From the NCBI RefSeq assembly GCF_003268005.1, contig NZ_CP014213.1, positions 1,240,001-1,304,000 on the forward strand: DNA of 64,000 bases, in the 5' to 3' direction. This stretch comes from Methanosphaera sp. BMS. GTDB lineage: Archaea; Methanobacteriota; Methanobacteria; Methanobacteriales; Methanobacteriaceae. The position numbers and the translations under genes are program-made. Below are positions 1-8,542 of this stretch, in pieces (position 1 is the stretch's first letter; each line of letters starts with the position of its first letter). The notes under the pieces were generated by a model. That model saw only the letters and a list, made by a program, of their open reading frames with translations, was not told the DNA's origin and searched no databases.

Positions 1-492
1 TTTTTTTAAAACTTTAACCTGATTTTTATAATATAACTGTTAGATACTCTTATCCAGCTTACTAAAATAGATATTTTATTAAGTTAAATAGTTATATCAG
101 CAAAAAATAGTTTTTGTATATACTTAAAATATTTTTATATAAAATACTGTGCTTTCTACACAAAGCACTCACCTGAAAATAGTATGGAACAATTCCTGCA
201 TAAAGCATGACAAGAAACTCGTTTCAATAGTCCAATAATTATAGTATAACCATGATAATTATAAACATCTAATCAAATATGTTAAAAAGTAGTTTTAATG
301 TACCAGTCAACAGCACATAAAAATGCTGTTGACTGAAAAAATCTAATCAATAGTTGTAATTATCATATTTCGAAATATATTATGTAAAGATAATTACATT
401 AATATTTCTATGTATACTAATTTTTATAGTTATTCTAAAATATTATCAAAAAAAGATAAGAAAAATTAAATTAAATTAATTTTCCGATTGGG
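1..492. other. AT-rich intergenic region with one perfect hairpin
   Basis: No gene is supported here. The only structured element is the perfect inverted repeat at 304-335, listed separately. A 23-codon TTG-started frame with four Cys codons lies on the minus strand near 145-230, but it lacks a ribosome binding site and is not called. Confidence 0.6.
304..335. repeat. perfect 12-bp inverted repeat with 8-nt loop
   Basis: CAGTCAACAGCA is followed by an 8-nt AT-rich loop and TGCTGTTGACTG, then a run of A. The stem is much more GC-rich than its surroundings. It lies about 160 bp beyond the stop of the minus-strand methyltransferase gene. It could be an mRNA 3'-end structure, a protein-binding dyad or a relic of a mobile element end. 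No target duplication was seen. Confidence 0.7.
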
Positions 493-1173
493 TTATCGTT
501 TGGTTGCACCGTATACGGCATTGCCGTAATATTTCCAGATGACATCAATATCCTCAAAACCCGCTTCTTCAAGTAGATTTAAGTGTTTGGTTAGCGTGAT
601 TGGTATATCATTGACATGCCTTTTATGTCTATGTTCACTGATATCCTGAGAGGATACCCCATTGTCTTTCATGAACTCATCAAAGACTTTCTGATTTAAT
701 TCTTCGTTATATTTACTGGCAGCCTTTATCACATCAGCGTTATAAAATACGCCCCCATTATTTAATGCAGCATATATGTGTTTGTACATCTCGAGTTTTG
801 CATCATCAGATGGTATGTGATGTAGTGCGAGGGAGGATATGATTGCATCATAATTATCGATGATGTCAATTATCGTAAAATCCCCCAGCACGTATTCAAT
901 TGAATCATAACCGGATAACTTCTCTTTGGCCAACTCCAGCATATTTTTTGATAAGTCAAGGCAAGTCACATGTGCCTTCGGATATCTTTCAAGAACCTTC
1001 TTGGTTATGTTACCTGTTCCACAGCCAAGATCCAATATCCTTAAATCCTCTTTATCGAAGGGTATTGCTTTTATCAGTGCATCAATCATTTCATCATATC
1101 TTGGTATATTCTTATATACATTATCGTCAAAGTTTTCTGCTTCATTATCAAAGTGTTGTCCCAATTTTGACAT
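493..1173 (-). CDS. class I SAM-dependent methyltransferase
   Basis: A 226-residue protein with the Rossmann-fold methyltransferase core. Motif I (LDLGCGTG) is at about residues 47-54, followed by the acidic end of strand 2 (CLDLS) and the post-I helix. The later stretch YDAIISSLALHHI is the motif IV region typical of small-molecule methyltransferases of the UbiE/Tam type. The substrate cannot be read from sequence; the mostly helical C-terminal third (residues 150-226) probably provides it. ATG start at 1173 with a weak GGTG upstream. The gene ends 11 bp after the start of the DUF368 gene, so the two may share a transcript. Confidence 0.85.
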   Translation of the reverse strand: MSKLGQHFDNEAENFDDNVYKNIPRYDEMIDALIKAIPFDKEDLRILDLGCGTGNITKKVLERYPKAHVTCLDLSKNMLELAKEKLSGYDSIEYVLGDFTIIDIIDNYDAIISSLALHHIPSDDAKLEMYKHIYAALNNGGVFYNADVIKAASKYNEELNQKVFDEFMKDNGVSSQDISEHRHKRHVNDIPITLTKHLNLLEEAGFEDIDVIWKYYGNAVYGATKR

Positions 1174-1184
1174 TTAAATTCACC

Positions 1185-2045
1185 TTATATTATTTCATAG
1201 TTAAATTTGGTATCAACGAACAATACTATGAGCATTCCTATTATTCCTATTACCAGGCAGATAATTAATGAGAACAGATCTCCCATTACAATGTTTTGCA
1301 TCGGCACACGTAGTGAACCCAACATTATACCGATTAATGCAGCTACTGTTAACTGTTTATGATTTTCCAGTAGGTATTTTATTATTCTGCTCATTATCAT
1401 AAATCCACAGACTGCCCCTCCTACGAATACGATTATCTCCACTATTGATATTCTGTGAAGTACATCTATCATGTATTCATATTGACCCAACAAGAGAAGT
1501 AGTGATGAACCTGAAATTCCGGGAAGCAGCATTGCACATATGGCTGTGAAACCTGATATGAAAAGTACGGGCAGTGAATGTGATGCCTGTAATGGATTCA
1601 ATCCAACAAATAGGTATGCGAGTATTGCAAATATTATTGTGGTCGTTATTGCCTTTATGTTCAACGCATCCAATTGCTTGTAGAGTATGTATATTGATGC
1701 AAGTATCAAACCTGCAAAGAAGGAATATGTATATCCTGCATAGCTTCCCAGTAAAAAGTTTATCACTCCGGCCATCAAGACCATAGCCAGTACTACTCCT
1801 AGACCCAATGGTATGAAGAATTCAAAGTCAACCTCCTCAAACAGCTGATCTTTAAATCCTTTCAGATCCGCCTTGAGCAATGGCTTTAAGAATAATAGTT
1901 TTATATTACTTATGGAGGCTATTAACTTGTCGTATATTCCGGTTATTAATGCTATAGTACCACCGGATATTCCCGGCATGATATCCGATGCTCCCATTAA
2001 AAATCCCCTAAGGAATATTTTAAGTAAGTCCATATAATCTGTCAT
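1185..2045 (-). CDS. DUF368 family polyprenyl-phosphate transporter
   Basis: A 286-residue, very hydrophobic protein with about eight membrane segments. It contains the two DUF368 hallmark loops, GASDIMPGISGGTIAL near residue 19 and LLPGISGSSLLLLLG near residue 193. These form an internally duplicated re-entrant fold. Bacterial members (PopT) recycle undecaprenyl phosphate across the membrane. The inferred archaeal role is returning a lipid-linked sugar carrier used for pseudomurein or protein glycosylation. ATG start at 2045 with a strong GGGGGAG upstream. No wall gene is directly adjacent. Confidence 0.85.
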   Translation of the reverse strand: MTDYMDLLKIFLRGFLMGASDIMPGISGGTIALITGIYDKLIASISNIKLLFLKPLLKADLKGFKDQLFEEVDFEFFIPLGLGVVLAMVLMAGVINFLLGSYAGYTYSFFAGLILASIYILYKQLDALNIKAITTTIIFAILAYLFVGLNPLQASHSLPVLFISGFTAICAMLLPGISGSSLLLLLGQYEYMIDVLHRISIVEIIVFVGGAVCGFMIMSRIIKYLLENHKQLTVAALIGIMLGSLRVPMQNIVMGDLFSLIICLVIGIIGMLIVLFVDTKFNYEII

Positions 2046-2547
2046 GTCTTTTTCTCCCCCTTATAAAAAATTAATAATTTAGATATTAATAGTTATATAA
2101 ATTATATGATATATTTTTAATTAATATATCTGTGAAAAAGATCAAATTTTGATAGAAAAAAATATCTTTTTATCATATTCATATAACAGTTAATTAAAAT
2201 CGCATATTTTATCCAAAACTCCAAAAATCCCCATATTTTTTATTTAAATTAAAAAGTACCGAATTTAAAATAACATAACTAGATTTAAAATAAAATAAAC
2301 ATGATAAAATATATTAATAAAAATTCATATAAAACATATTAACAAAATAGAGATATTCTAAAAATCATATAAAAATTTTAAAAAGCATATATGAGTTAAA
2401 TATTACTAAAAAAGACTAAACAATTAACAACAGACCCCGTGAGTAATATCCCTACTTTTGTTTTACATGTAATTCAATAATAGAATTACGTTGAAAAAAG
2501 AAAAATTGAAATTCAAATTTAGATATCAGGAGAAATAACTGATAAGT
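2046..2547. other. divergent promoter region
   Basis: This AT-rich gap separates the minus-strand DUF368 gene from the plus-strand adhesin gene and must carry both promoters. TATA-like stretches occur near 2366 and 2390. A 7-bp inverted repeat (GTAATTC, 7-nt loop, GAATTAC) lies at 2469-2489. No open frame is supported. Confidence 0.5.
2469..2489. promoter_or_regulatory. inverted repeat upstream of adhesin gene
   Basis: GTAATTC and GAATTAC flank a 7-nt AT spacer and end 58 bp before the adhesin ATG. It may be an operator or a 5'-UTR hairpin. The sequence alone does not decide. Confidence 0.35.
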
Positions 2548-4986
2548 ATGTTGAATAATAAAAAAACATTCTTATTCTTCACGATTCTGATAACAGCATT
2601 ATTTGCCATGACAATTGTTAGTGCAACAGATAACAACGACATGACATCAGATACAGACATGCCGGCAATTGATGAATCCCCATCAGCAAGTGATAACGTT
2701 AACATGATTAGTGAGAAACAAGAAGTAAATAAAGATGATAATAACAACAAATTGAATACTGTTTCAACAACAAATACTCTGACAAAACACAATACAAAGA
2801 ACATTAAAACAAAAACAGAAACAGTTACAAATTACAGTCAACTGGTAAGTAAAATCGAGGATGCCACGACAACAACCAAAATAACATCCAAAAAGATAAA
2901 TACAAAAGTCACATCAACCGTTGTAAACAAGAAAGTAGGCAATAGCAGCATTAATGTAACGCTTAAAACGTCAGACGACAATGTAATATCCAACGCTAAG
3001 ATAACCGTTTTAGATAAAAACAATAAGATAATTGCAAATGCCACAACAAACAATAAGGGAATTAGCAATATAAAACTTGACTTATCCGGTGGAACAAATT
3101 CATTAACTGTTAAATATGATGGTAACGCCACATATAATCCATCAAATACAACGGTTTCAATCAACGTAGAGAAACTTACGCCAAAAATTACGTTAACGGC
3201 TACAACACCGGTTGTTGTCAATCAAACAATTATAATAACTACAAGCGTTAAAGATGCAAACAACAAGCCAATTACTGGAAATGTAACAATCAGATTAAAC
3301 AACAACATCCTTAAAACAATAACGCTCTCTAACGGACAGGCAACAACTACAACCAAGATAACAAACAGCGGCTCCAATCAGATTATAGCAACATACAATG
3401 GAAATGTCAATTTCACGACCATTACCGCAAACAAAACCGTGACGGTAAACAAGCTAAACACGACGTTAAATATATCAGCAAACAATACTGCTCCAAGGGT
3501 AAATGATAAAGTGAAAATAACCGTATCATTAAAAGACTCATCAAACAAAGCCGTTTCAAATCAAAATGTGACAGTCAAGATTAATGAAAAATCATATGCA
3601 TTAACTACAGACAAGAATGGAAATGCAATTGCAGATTACACCCTAACCAAGAGTGATAAGGCAGTAAACGTAACGGCCACATTCAAATCAAACGGCAATT
3701 ACCTGGCATCCAAGAATTCACTCAACATTACAAGAAAATACCAGGCGGATATGGAACTCTTAACAGGATCATTTGACACAAAACCTGGAGATACTGTTAA
3801 ACTCATAGCACATATTCAGGACAATCACATGGACATTGATGGAGGTCAGCTAGTATTCAAACTAAATGGAATGTCACTTAAGGATGAAAACAGCAGTGCG
3901 GTAATAGTCATAATCAAGAATGGCCTTGCAATACTCGAATACAAAATACCTGACACCCTTGGTGCTAGAACACATAACTTAACTGCTGTATATGCTTCAA
4001 ACACCTATGGAAGAGTAGAGTTGACAACGCCTATGACCATAGGAAAATACGTTACACACATCGACGTAAATCCATTATACACTACAAACAACAAAATACG
4101 CATCAAGGCACAAATAGTCGACCAGAACAATCAGGCATTAAACAAGCAAACAACTGTAAGCATAAAACTAAACGGTAAAAGTTACACATTAAACACGACC
4201 AACGGAACAATAGACTACCAAATAAATCAAACACTTGCAAACGGTTACTACAACATTACAATAATAAGTGGAGAAAACGGTAAATACCTGGGTTCAACTG
4301 CTAAAACAGTACTCATTAAATCGGTCACCGAAATAAAAACTAATTACATCAACAACACATTAAATACCAAAACAACGACAAAAAGTGGAGACATAAAAAC
4401 GGGTAATGTAATGAGCATACTGACAGGTGCAAGTATTATAAAACCTGGTGACAGATTAAAACTAATTGCACACCTATCTGATGAGCAGATAGACATAAGC
4501 GGTGGACAACTTGTATTCAAACTAAATGGATTATCACTTAAGGATGAAAACGGCAGTGCAGTAATAGTTAAAATCAAAGACGGACTGGGAATACTTGACT
4601 ATAAAATACCGGATACATTAGGTGCAAGAACACACAACCTGACGGCTGTTTACTCATCAAGCAAATATGACAGGGTAGAGTTATCCACAGACCTAACCAT
4701 GAACAGATTAAACACACACATTGAAATAGACCCAATATTCACCAGTTCATCTACAAATTACATTAAAGCCCAGATACTGGATGACAACAACCAGCTAATC
4801 AACAAGCAAACACAGATAGTTATTAAAATAGACGGTAAAAGTTATAACCTGACAACGTCTAACGGTAAGATAAACTACAAAGTACCAACAATACTATCCA
4901 AGGGATTACATCAGATAACAATCATAGCAGGAGAAAACGGCAAATACATATCAAGCAGAAAGAATACAGTACTCATACAAACCTAA
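2548..4986 (+). CDS. adhesin-like secreted protein with Ig-like repeats
   Basis: An 812-residue surface protein. Residues 1-27 form a signal peptide ending near VSATDN. Residues 28-115 are a Ser/Thr/Asn/Lys-rich linker. From about 120 a series of bacterial Ig-like beta-sandwich domains follows (motif VKYDGNATYNPS). The last 400 residues are a tandem duplication of a two-domain unit: each copy has an FKLNGxSLKDEN core, then IPDTLGARTHNLTAVY, then a domain ending in GENGKY. Many N-x-T/S sequons are present. No C-terminal membrane helix, LPxTG-like signal or pseudomurein-binding repeat is seen. The terminal unit resembles the C-terminus of the giant adhesin at 18337-39609. Start ATG; AGGAG lies unusually far upstream (15 nt). 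Confidence 0.85.
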   Translation: MLNNKKTFLFFTILITALFAMTIVSATDNNDMTSDTDMPAIDESPSASDNVNMISEKQEVNKDDNNNKLNTVSTTNTLTKHNTKNIKTKTETVTNYSQLVSKIEDATTTTKITSKKINTKVTSTVVNKKVGNSSINVTLKTSDDNVISNAKITVLDKNNKIIANATTNNKGISNIKLDLSGGTNSLTVKYDGNATYNPSNTTVSINVEKLTPKITLTATTPVVVNQTIIITTSVKDANNKPITGNVTIRLNNNILKTITLSNGQATTTTKITNSGSNQIIATYNGNVNFTTITANKTVTVNKLNTTLNISANNTAPRVNDKVKITVSLKDSSNKAVSNQNVTVKINEKSYALTTDKNGNAIADYTLTKSDKAVNVTATFKSNGNYLASKNSLNITRKYQADMELLTGSFDTKPGDTVKLIAHIQDNHMDIDGGQLVFKLNGMSLKDENSSAVIVIIKNGLAILEYKIPDTLGARTHNLTAVYASNTYGRVELTTPMTIGKYVTHIDVNPLYTTNNKIRIKAQIVDQNNQALNKQTTVSIKLNGKSYTLNTTNGTIDYQINQTLANGYYNITIISGENGKYLGSTAKTVLIKSVTEIKTNYINNTLNTKTTTKSGDIKTGNVMSILTGASIIKPGDRLKLIAHLSDEQIDISGGQLVFKLNGLSLKDENGSAVIVKIKDGLGILDYKIPDTLGARTHNLTAVYSSSKYDRVELSTDLTMNRLNTHIEIDPIFTSSSTNYIKAQILDDNNQLINKQTQIVIKIDGKSYNLTTSNGKINYKVPTILSKGLHQITIIAGENGKYISSRKNTVLIQT

Positions 4987-5004
4987 ATACACTTTAACCC
5001 CCAA

Positions 5005-5019
5005 TTTTTTACTTTTTTT
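5005..5019 (+). terminator. oligo-T terminator after adhesin gene
   Basis: Runs of six and seven T separated by AC, about 20 nt past the stop codon. Oligo-T tracts are typical archaeal termination signals. Confidence 0.5.
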
Positions 5020-5177
5020 ACTACAAAAATAGCTTTTATTTAATTTCAATCATCCTAATTATAAGATACAGTTCTTCGGTTATGATAATTTTTGGAGTGT
5101 ACTTTGAATTAGGATAATGGATGAAAAAATTTTTTAGTAACGACTTTAAGATATAATTTCATAAGGAGGATATCTTG

Positions 5178-5639
5178 ATGTTAGGAGAACATGAATTGAA
5201 GAAATTATTTCCGGAGTATGCCGATTCAATAGAGGCATCCGGTATTGACTTGAAGGTAGATAGAATATTCAAACAGGCCAGTGGCGGTTCCTTAATTGAT
5301 AACGTTAAAAATTTGCCAGAACTGGAGGAAATTACTGATGATATTGTCATATTGGAGCCTAAAACTGCCTATAGCGTTATGATGGAGGGCAAGATTAAGA
5401 TTCCTAAGGGTTATACCATGCTTTATCTGCCAAGATCTACACTTCTAAGGTCATTTATCTCAGTTCATACTGCCGTGGGTGATCCTAATTTTTATGGAAC
5501 CCTGCAGTTTATGGTTGTCAACAACGGTGAATATCCATTTAAACTAAAGAAGGGTGAACGTATTGTTCAGGCCGTTGTGTTCCCGGTTGAAGGTTCCGGT
5601 GAATATAATGGTTCATATCAAGAAAAGGAAGATGAATGA
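5178..5639 (+). CDS. dut: dUTPase / dCTP deaminase family protein, probably dUTP diphosphatase
   Basis: A 153-residue protein of the trimeric dUTPase/dCTP deaminase fold, which hydrolyses dUTP to dUMP or deaminates dCTP. Visible motifs are PRSTLLRS (motif II) and GDPNFYGTLQ (motif III, with the Asp expected in dUTPases). The Glu of true dCTP deaminases (LEF) is replaced by FMV, favouring dUTPase. AGGAGG at 5164-5169 gives 8-nt spacing to ATG 5178; the in-frame TTG at 5175 is too close. The stop overlaps the start of the next gene in ATGA, so the two genes are translationally coupled. Confidence 0.8.
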   Translation: MLGEHELKKLFPEYADSIEASGIDLKVDRIFKQASGGSLIDNVKNLPELEEITDDIVILEPKTAYSVMMEGKIKIPKGYTMLYLPRSTLLRSFISVHTAVGDPNFYGTLQFMVVNNGEYPFKLKKGERIVQAVVFPVEGSGEYNGSYQEKEDE

Positions 5640-7234
5640 TTAAAATGAAGACTGATAAAAATATTGCACAATATCTTGTTAATAAACTGGAAAAAGAGGG
5701 AGTGGAGTACATATTTGGTTATCCCGGCGAACAGGTTCTGCCGATATATGAGGCTTTACGCAATTCCAAGATTAAGCATGTGCTTGTAAGACATGAACAG
5801 GCAGCGGCTCATGCTGCTGATTGTTATGCCAGAATAACCGGCAAGTATGGTGTTTGTATTGCAACGGCCGGTCCCGGTGCAATGAATCTGGTTATGGGTG
5901 TTGCAACGGCATACAAGGATAATGTTCCTTTGATTGTAATTACGGGTGATGTTGAAAAGGCCGACAGGAATAGCGATTGTTTCCAAGAGATGGACATCAA
6001 TGGTGTTTTTAAGCCGATAACCGTTAAGTCATACTATTCCTGTACTCCCGAGAAGCTTGAGAACAATATAGAGGAAGTGTTCAACTATAAAAAAAGTGGT
6101 ATCAACGGGCCGTTCCACATCAATATACCAAAAGATGTTCAAAATAAACCAATGAATATACACCACAGGACCATTACAAAGAAAAAAATAGGGGATGTTA
6201 TTGAATCTTCGATTTTAGATACAATTAAAGATATAGATGATAGCATAAAACCATTAATTATTGTAGGTTCCGGTGTGATTTATGGGGGTTGTATTGATGA
6301 GTTAAAAACCTTTGTTGAAAAAACACAAATACCACTTACAACAACATTCACATCACGTGGCATCATCTCCGAATATGATGATATCAACCTTGGATTGACC
6401 GGTACACGGGGAACAAAAGAGGCCAACTATGCTGCGGGTCATGCGGATTTGATACTTGCACTGGGCTGCAGATTATCCGACAGAACTCTCAAGCATGTGG
6501 CTACAAAAAACATCATACAGATAAACACCAACGTCGAACATAACCGTGCAGGCAAATTCTACAACTATAACATCAAGGAATTTTTGGAAAAAATGAACGA
6601 AAAGGACCTGCCCCAAAAAGATGACAAATGGCTGCATAGGATAAAGTCCCAGGGTGAATATCCACCTAATGAAATTGATAAAACGGACAATCTGCATCCT
6701 GAAGAGGTAATAAACACAATATTATCAAAGGAAAACAGGAACATAACCTTCATATTCGATGCGGGACAGAGCCCAACATACTTTACCACGAATTCAAAGG
6801 CAGAAAAACACGGACAACTGCTCTTTTCTGGTGGGTTTGGGCCTATGGGTTTTGCATTACCTGCAAGTATCGGTGCAAGCTTTGCCACGGATGACGTTAT
6901 AATAGCATGTCCGGGTGACGGGTCAATACAAATGACGATAGAGGAATTGGCCACTATACATACCTATAAGCTACCCGTTATTATCATAGTACTTGACAAC
7001 AACCTTCTTGGTATTATAAAGCAGTGGCAGGATATGCAAGAGTTGCCGAATTACCAGGTAAAACTGGATAACCCTGACTTCATAGGATTGGCCAAGGCAT
7101 ATGGCATAGACGCCGAAGAGATTACAAGCATAGAACAGTTAAGCATGAAACTTGAGGAGGCAATTGAAAAGAGGAAGGCAAAATTATTCCACGTTATGAT
7201 TGAGGACGTGCATATACCAATGCCCAACCATTAA
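5636..7234 (+). CDS. ilvB: acetolactate synthase large-subunit-like ThDP enzyme
   Basis: A 532-residue thiamine diphosphate enzyme with three domains: N-terminal PYR domain with catalytic Glu in RHEQAAAHAA (about residue 48), central domain with LGCRLSDRT, and C-terminal PP domain with GDGSIQM and NNLLGIIKQWQ. The NxLxG...QWQ signature is that of acetohydroxyacid synthase rather than pyruvate oxidase or sulfopyruvate decarboxylase. Acetolactate synthase condenses pyruvate for Val/Leu/Ile synthesis. No ilvN regulatory subunit is adjacent, so this may be a paralogue with a different acceptor. The start ATG lies inside the upstream stop (ATGA); another in-frame ATG is at 5645. Confidence 0.8.
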   Translation: MIKMKTDKNIAQYLVNKLEKEGVEYIFGYPGEQVLPIYEALRNSKIKHVLVRHEQAAAHAADCYARITGKYGVCIATAGPGAMNLVMGVATAYKDNVPLIVITGDVEKADRNSDCFQEMDINGVFKPITVKSYYSCTPEKLENNIEEVFNYKKSGINGPFHINIPKDVQNKPMNIHHRTITKKKIGDVIESSILDTIKDIDDSIKPLIIVGSGVIYGGCIDELKTFVEKTQIPLTTTFTSRGIISEYDDINLGLTGTRGTKEANYAAGHADLILALGCRLSDRTLKHVATKNIIQINTNVEHNRAGKFYNYNIKEFLEKMNEKDLPQKDDKWLHRIKSQGEYPPNEIDKTDNLHPEEVINTILSKENRNITFIFDAGQSPTYFTTNSKAEKHGQLLFSGGFGPMGFALPASIGASFATDDVIIACPGDGSIQMTIEELATIHTYKLPVIIIVLDNNLLGIIKQWQDMQELPNYQVKLDNPDFIGLAKAYGIDAEEITSIEQLSMKLEEAIEKRKAKLFHVMIEDVHIPMPNH

Positions 7235-7261
7235 AACAAAAAAATAGCGTGACATGAGTTT

Positions 7262-7317
7262 TATTAAAAAAAAAAGTGATTGGTAAAAAAAAATAAATTT
7301 AAAAAAAAACGAAAAAA
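7262..7317 (-). terminator. A-rich tract serving as oligo-T terminator of the minus-strand radical SAM gene
   Basis: Four runs of 6 to 10 A on the plus strand (oligo-U in the minus transcript) begin about 20 bp past the radical SAM stop, in the gap between convergent genes. Confidence 0.45.
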
Positions 7318-7336
7318 TAATCGGTTGTAGTAAGTA

Positions 7337-8506
7337 TCACTTCATGGCGATATCCATTACACTGAACTTCTTCTTATTATCCTCTTTTTTACCTAACCCC
7401 ACATCCAAAGTGAAGTTAAAGTCTTTTTCTACGGTTTGATCCAATTCATCAAATGAAAACATCAGCTGTTCATCCATTAATTCATTTATCTTATCGAATA
7501 TCATTTTATAGGCCGTGCAGTGTGGATCCACCTGGTTTACTTCATGATTTGACATTACCAGTGCATTATATGGACATCCTCCACGACAATACTTGATGTG
7601 TTTGCAGTCGGCACAGTCTGTGTCAACGAAATCCTTGAATTCATGCAATAACTTTTCTGCCCGGGAGTCCATAAGCTCCTCATATGACGGCTTATCCGAT
7701 ACGTGTCCCATCACATAGTCGGGCATGTCCACAAATCGGTAGCAAGGATAGATGCTCCCGTCAGGCCCTATTGCAAATGTTGAATCCATACAGTCCACAT
7801 ATGTACATACGAATCCTGTCTTCATGAAGACTGCCTTACATAGGTGGTCAATATTTTTTAGCTCTATCTCATCTGCCAAATCAAGGTATTCATCAAGCAG
7901 GTATAACAACAATTCACCATAATCTTCTGGTTCCAATGCGAAGTTATCGCTTTTATGACTCTTTATTGATGGAAGTGCAGGGTGTATCTTCATGTTAAAA
8001 GCATTGCCCTTGAAGAAGTTGAATATTTCCTCCTTGTATTTAATGGAGTAGTTTGTAAACGTGCTTATGAAACTGCATCGAAGTCCATGTTTTTTGGCTA
8101 TTTCATATCCTGCCAACGTCTTGTCATAGTATCCAACTCCACGCTGAAGGTCATTCAATTCTTTTGGGCCGTCCAGGCTGCTTCCTATGGGAACTTCATA
8201 TTTCTTGAAGAGACTTGCCAGTTTATCATCCATCAGCCACAGGTTTGTCTGGATTGCATATGCAGGATAAAGATCATCAAGATGCGTGCTTATCTTTTCA
8301 AGGGCATATTCATAGAAGTCATATCCTGCAAGTAATGGCTCTCCCCCATGGAATGTGAATGTCACCGGTTCTTTTTTAAAGTCCTCGAGCCATTCTACTA
8401 TGTCATCCATGGTTTCTTTTGTCATCACCAGGCTTGTTGTCTCTGAACTCCAGCAGTAGCTGCAATTTGCGGGACATCCCATTGTCGGTATTATCATTAT
8501 GTGCAT
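7337..8506 (-). CDS. radical SAM protein with SPASM domain, anSME-like
   Basis: A 389-residue enzyme. The N-terminal motif CPANCSYC (C11, C15, C18) binds the radical-generating [4Fe-4S] cluster, and FHGGEP (about residues 53-58) is the SAM-binding motif. The C-terminal half has a SPASM region for auxiliary clusters: CTYVDC, IYPCYRF, CADCKHIKYCRGGCPYNAL and a last Cys in DPHC. This architecture is shared by anaerobic sulfatase-maturating enzymes and RiPP peptide-modifying enzymes, so a protein or peptide substrate is likely. No sulfatase or short Cys-rich precursor gene was found beside it. ATG start with AGGTG upstream. The gene lies 36 bp after the ABCE1 stop, on the same strand. Confidence 0.85.
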   Translation of the reverse strand: MHIMIIPTMGCPANCSYCWSSETTSLVMTKETMDDIVEWLEDFKKEPVTFTFHGGEPLLAGYDFYEYALEKISTHLDDLYPAYAIQTNLWLMDDKLASLFKKYEVPIGSSLDGPKELNDLQRGVGYYDKTLAGYEIAKKHGLRCSFISTFTNYSIKYKEEIFNFFKGNAFNMKIHPALPSIKSHKSDNFALEPEDYGELLLYLLDEYLDLADEIELKNIDHLCKAVFMKTGFVCTYVDCMDSTFAIGPDGSIYPCYRFVDMPDYVMGHVSDKPSYEELMDSRAEKLLHEFKDFVDTDCADCKHIKYCRGGCPYNALVMSNHEVNQVDPHCTAYKMIFDKINELMDEQLMFSFDELDQTVEKDFNFTLDVGLGKKEDNKKKFSVMDIAMK

Positions 8507-8542
8507 ATGGTTTTCACCTGAAATAATATGATTTGAAGGAAA

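Noticed and set aside
145-230. Minus-strand 23-codon frame with four Cys (CHALCRNCS...GEC)
   Set aside because: Only a TTG start without SD, no upstream frame and no neighbour to support it as a peptide precursor of the radical SAM enzyme 7 kb away.
5175-5180. TTG at 5175 as start of the dUTPase-like gene
   Set aside because: Too close to AGGAGG (5 nt); ATG at 5178 has ideal spacing.
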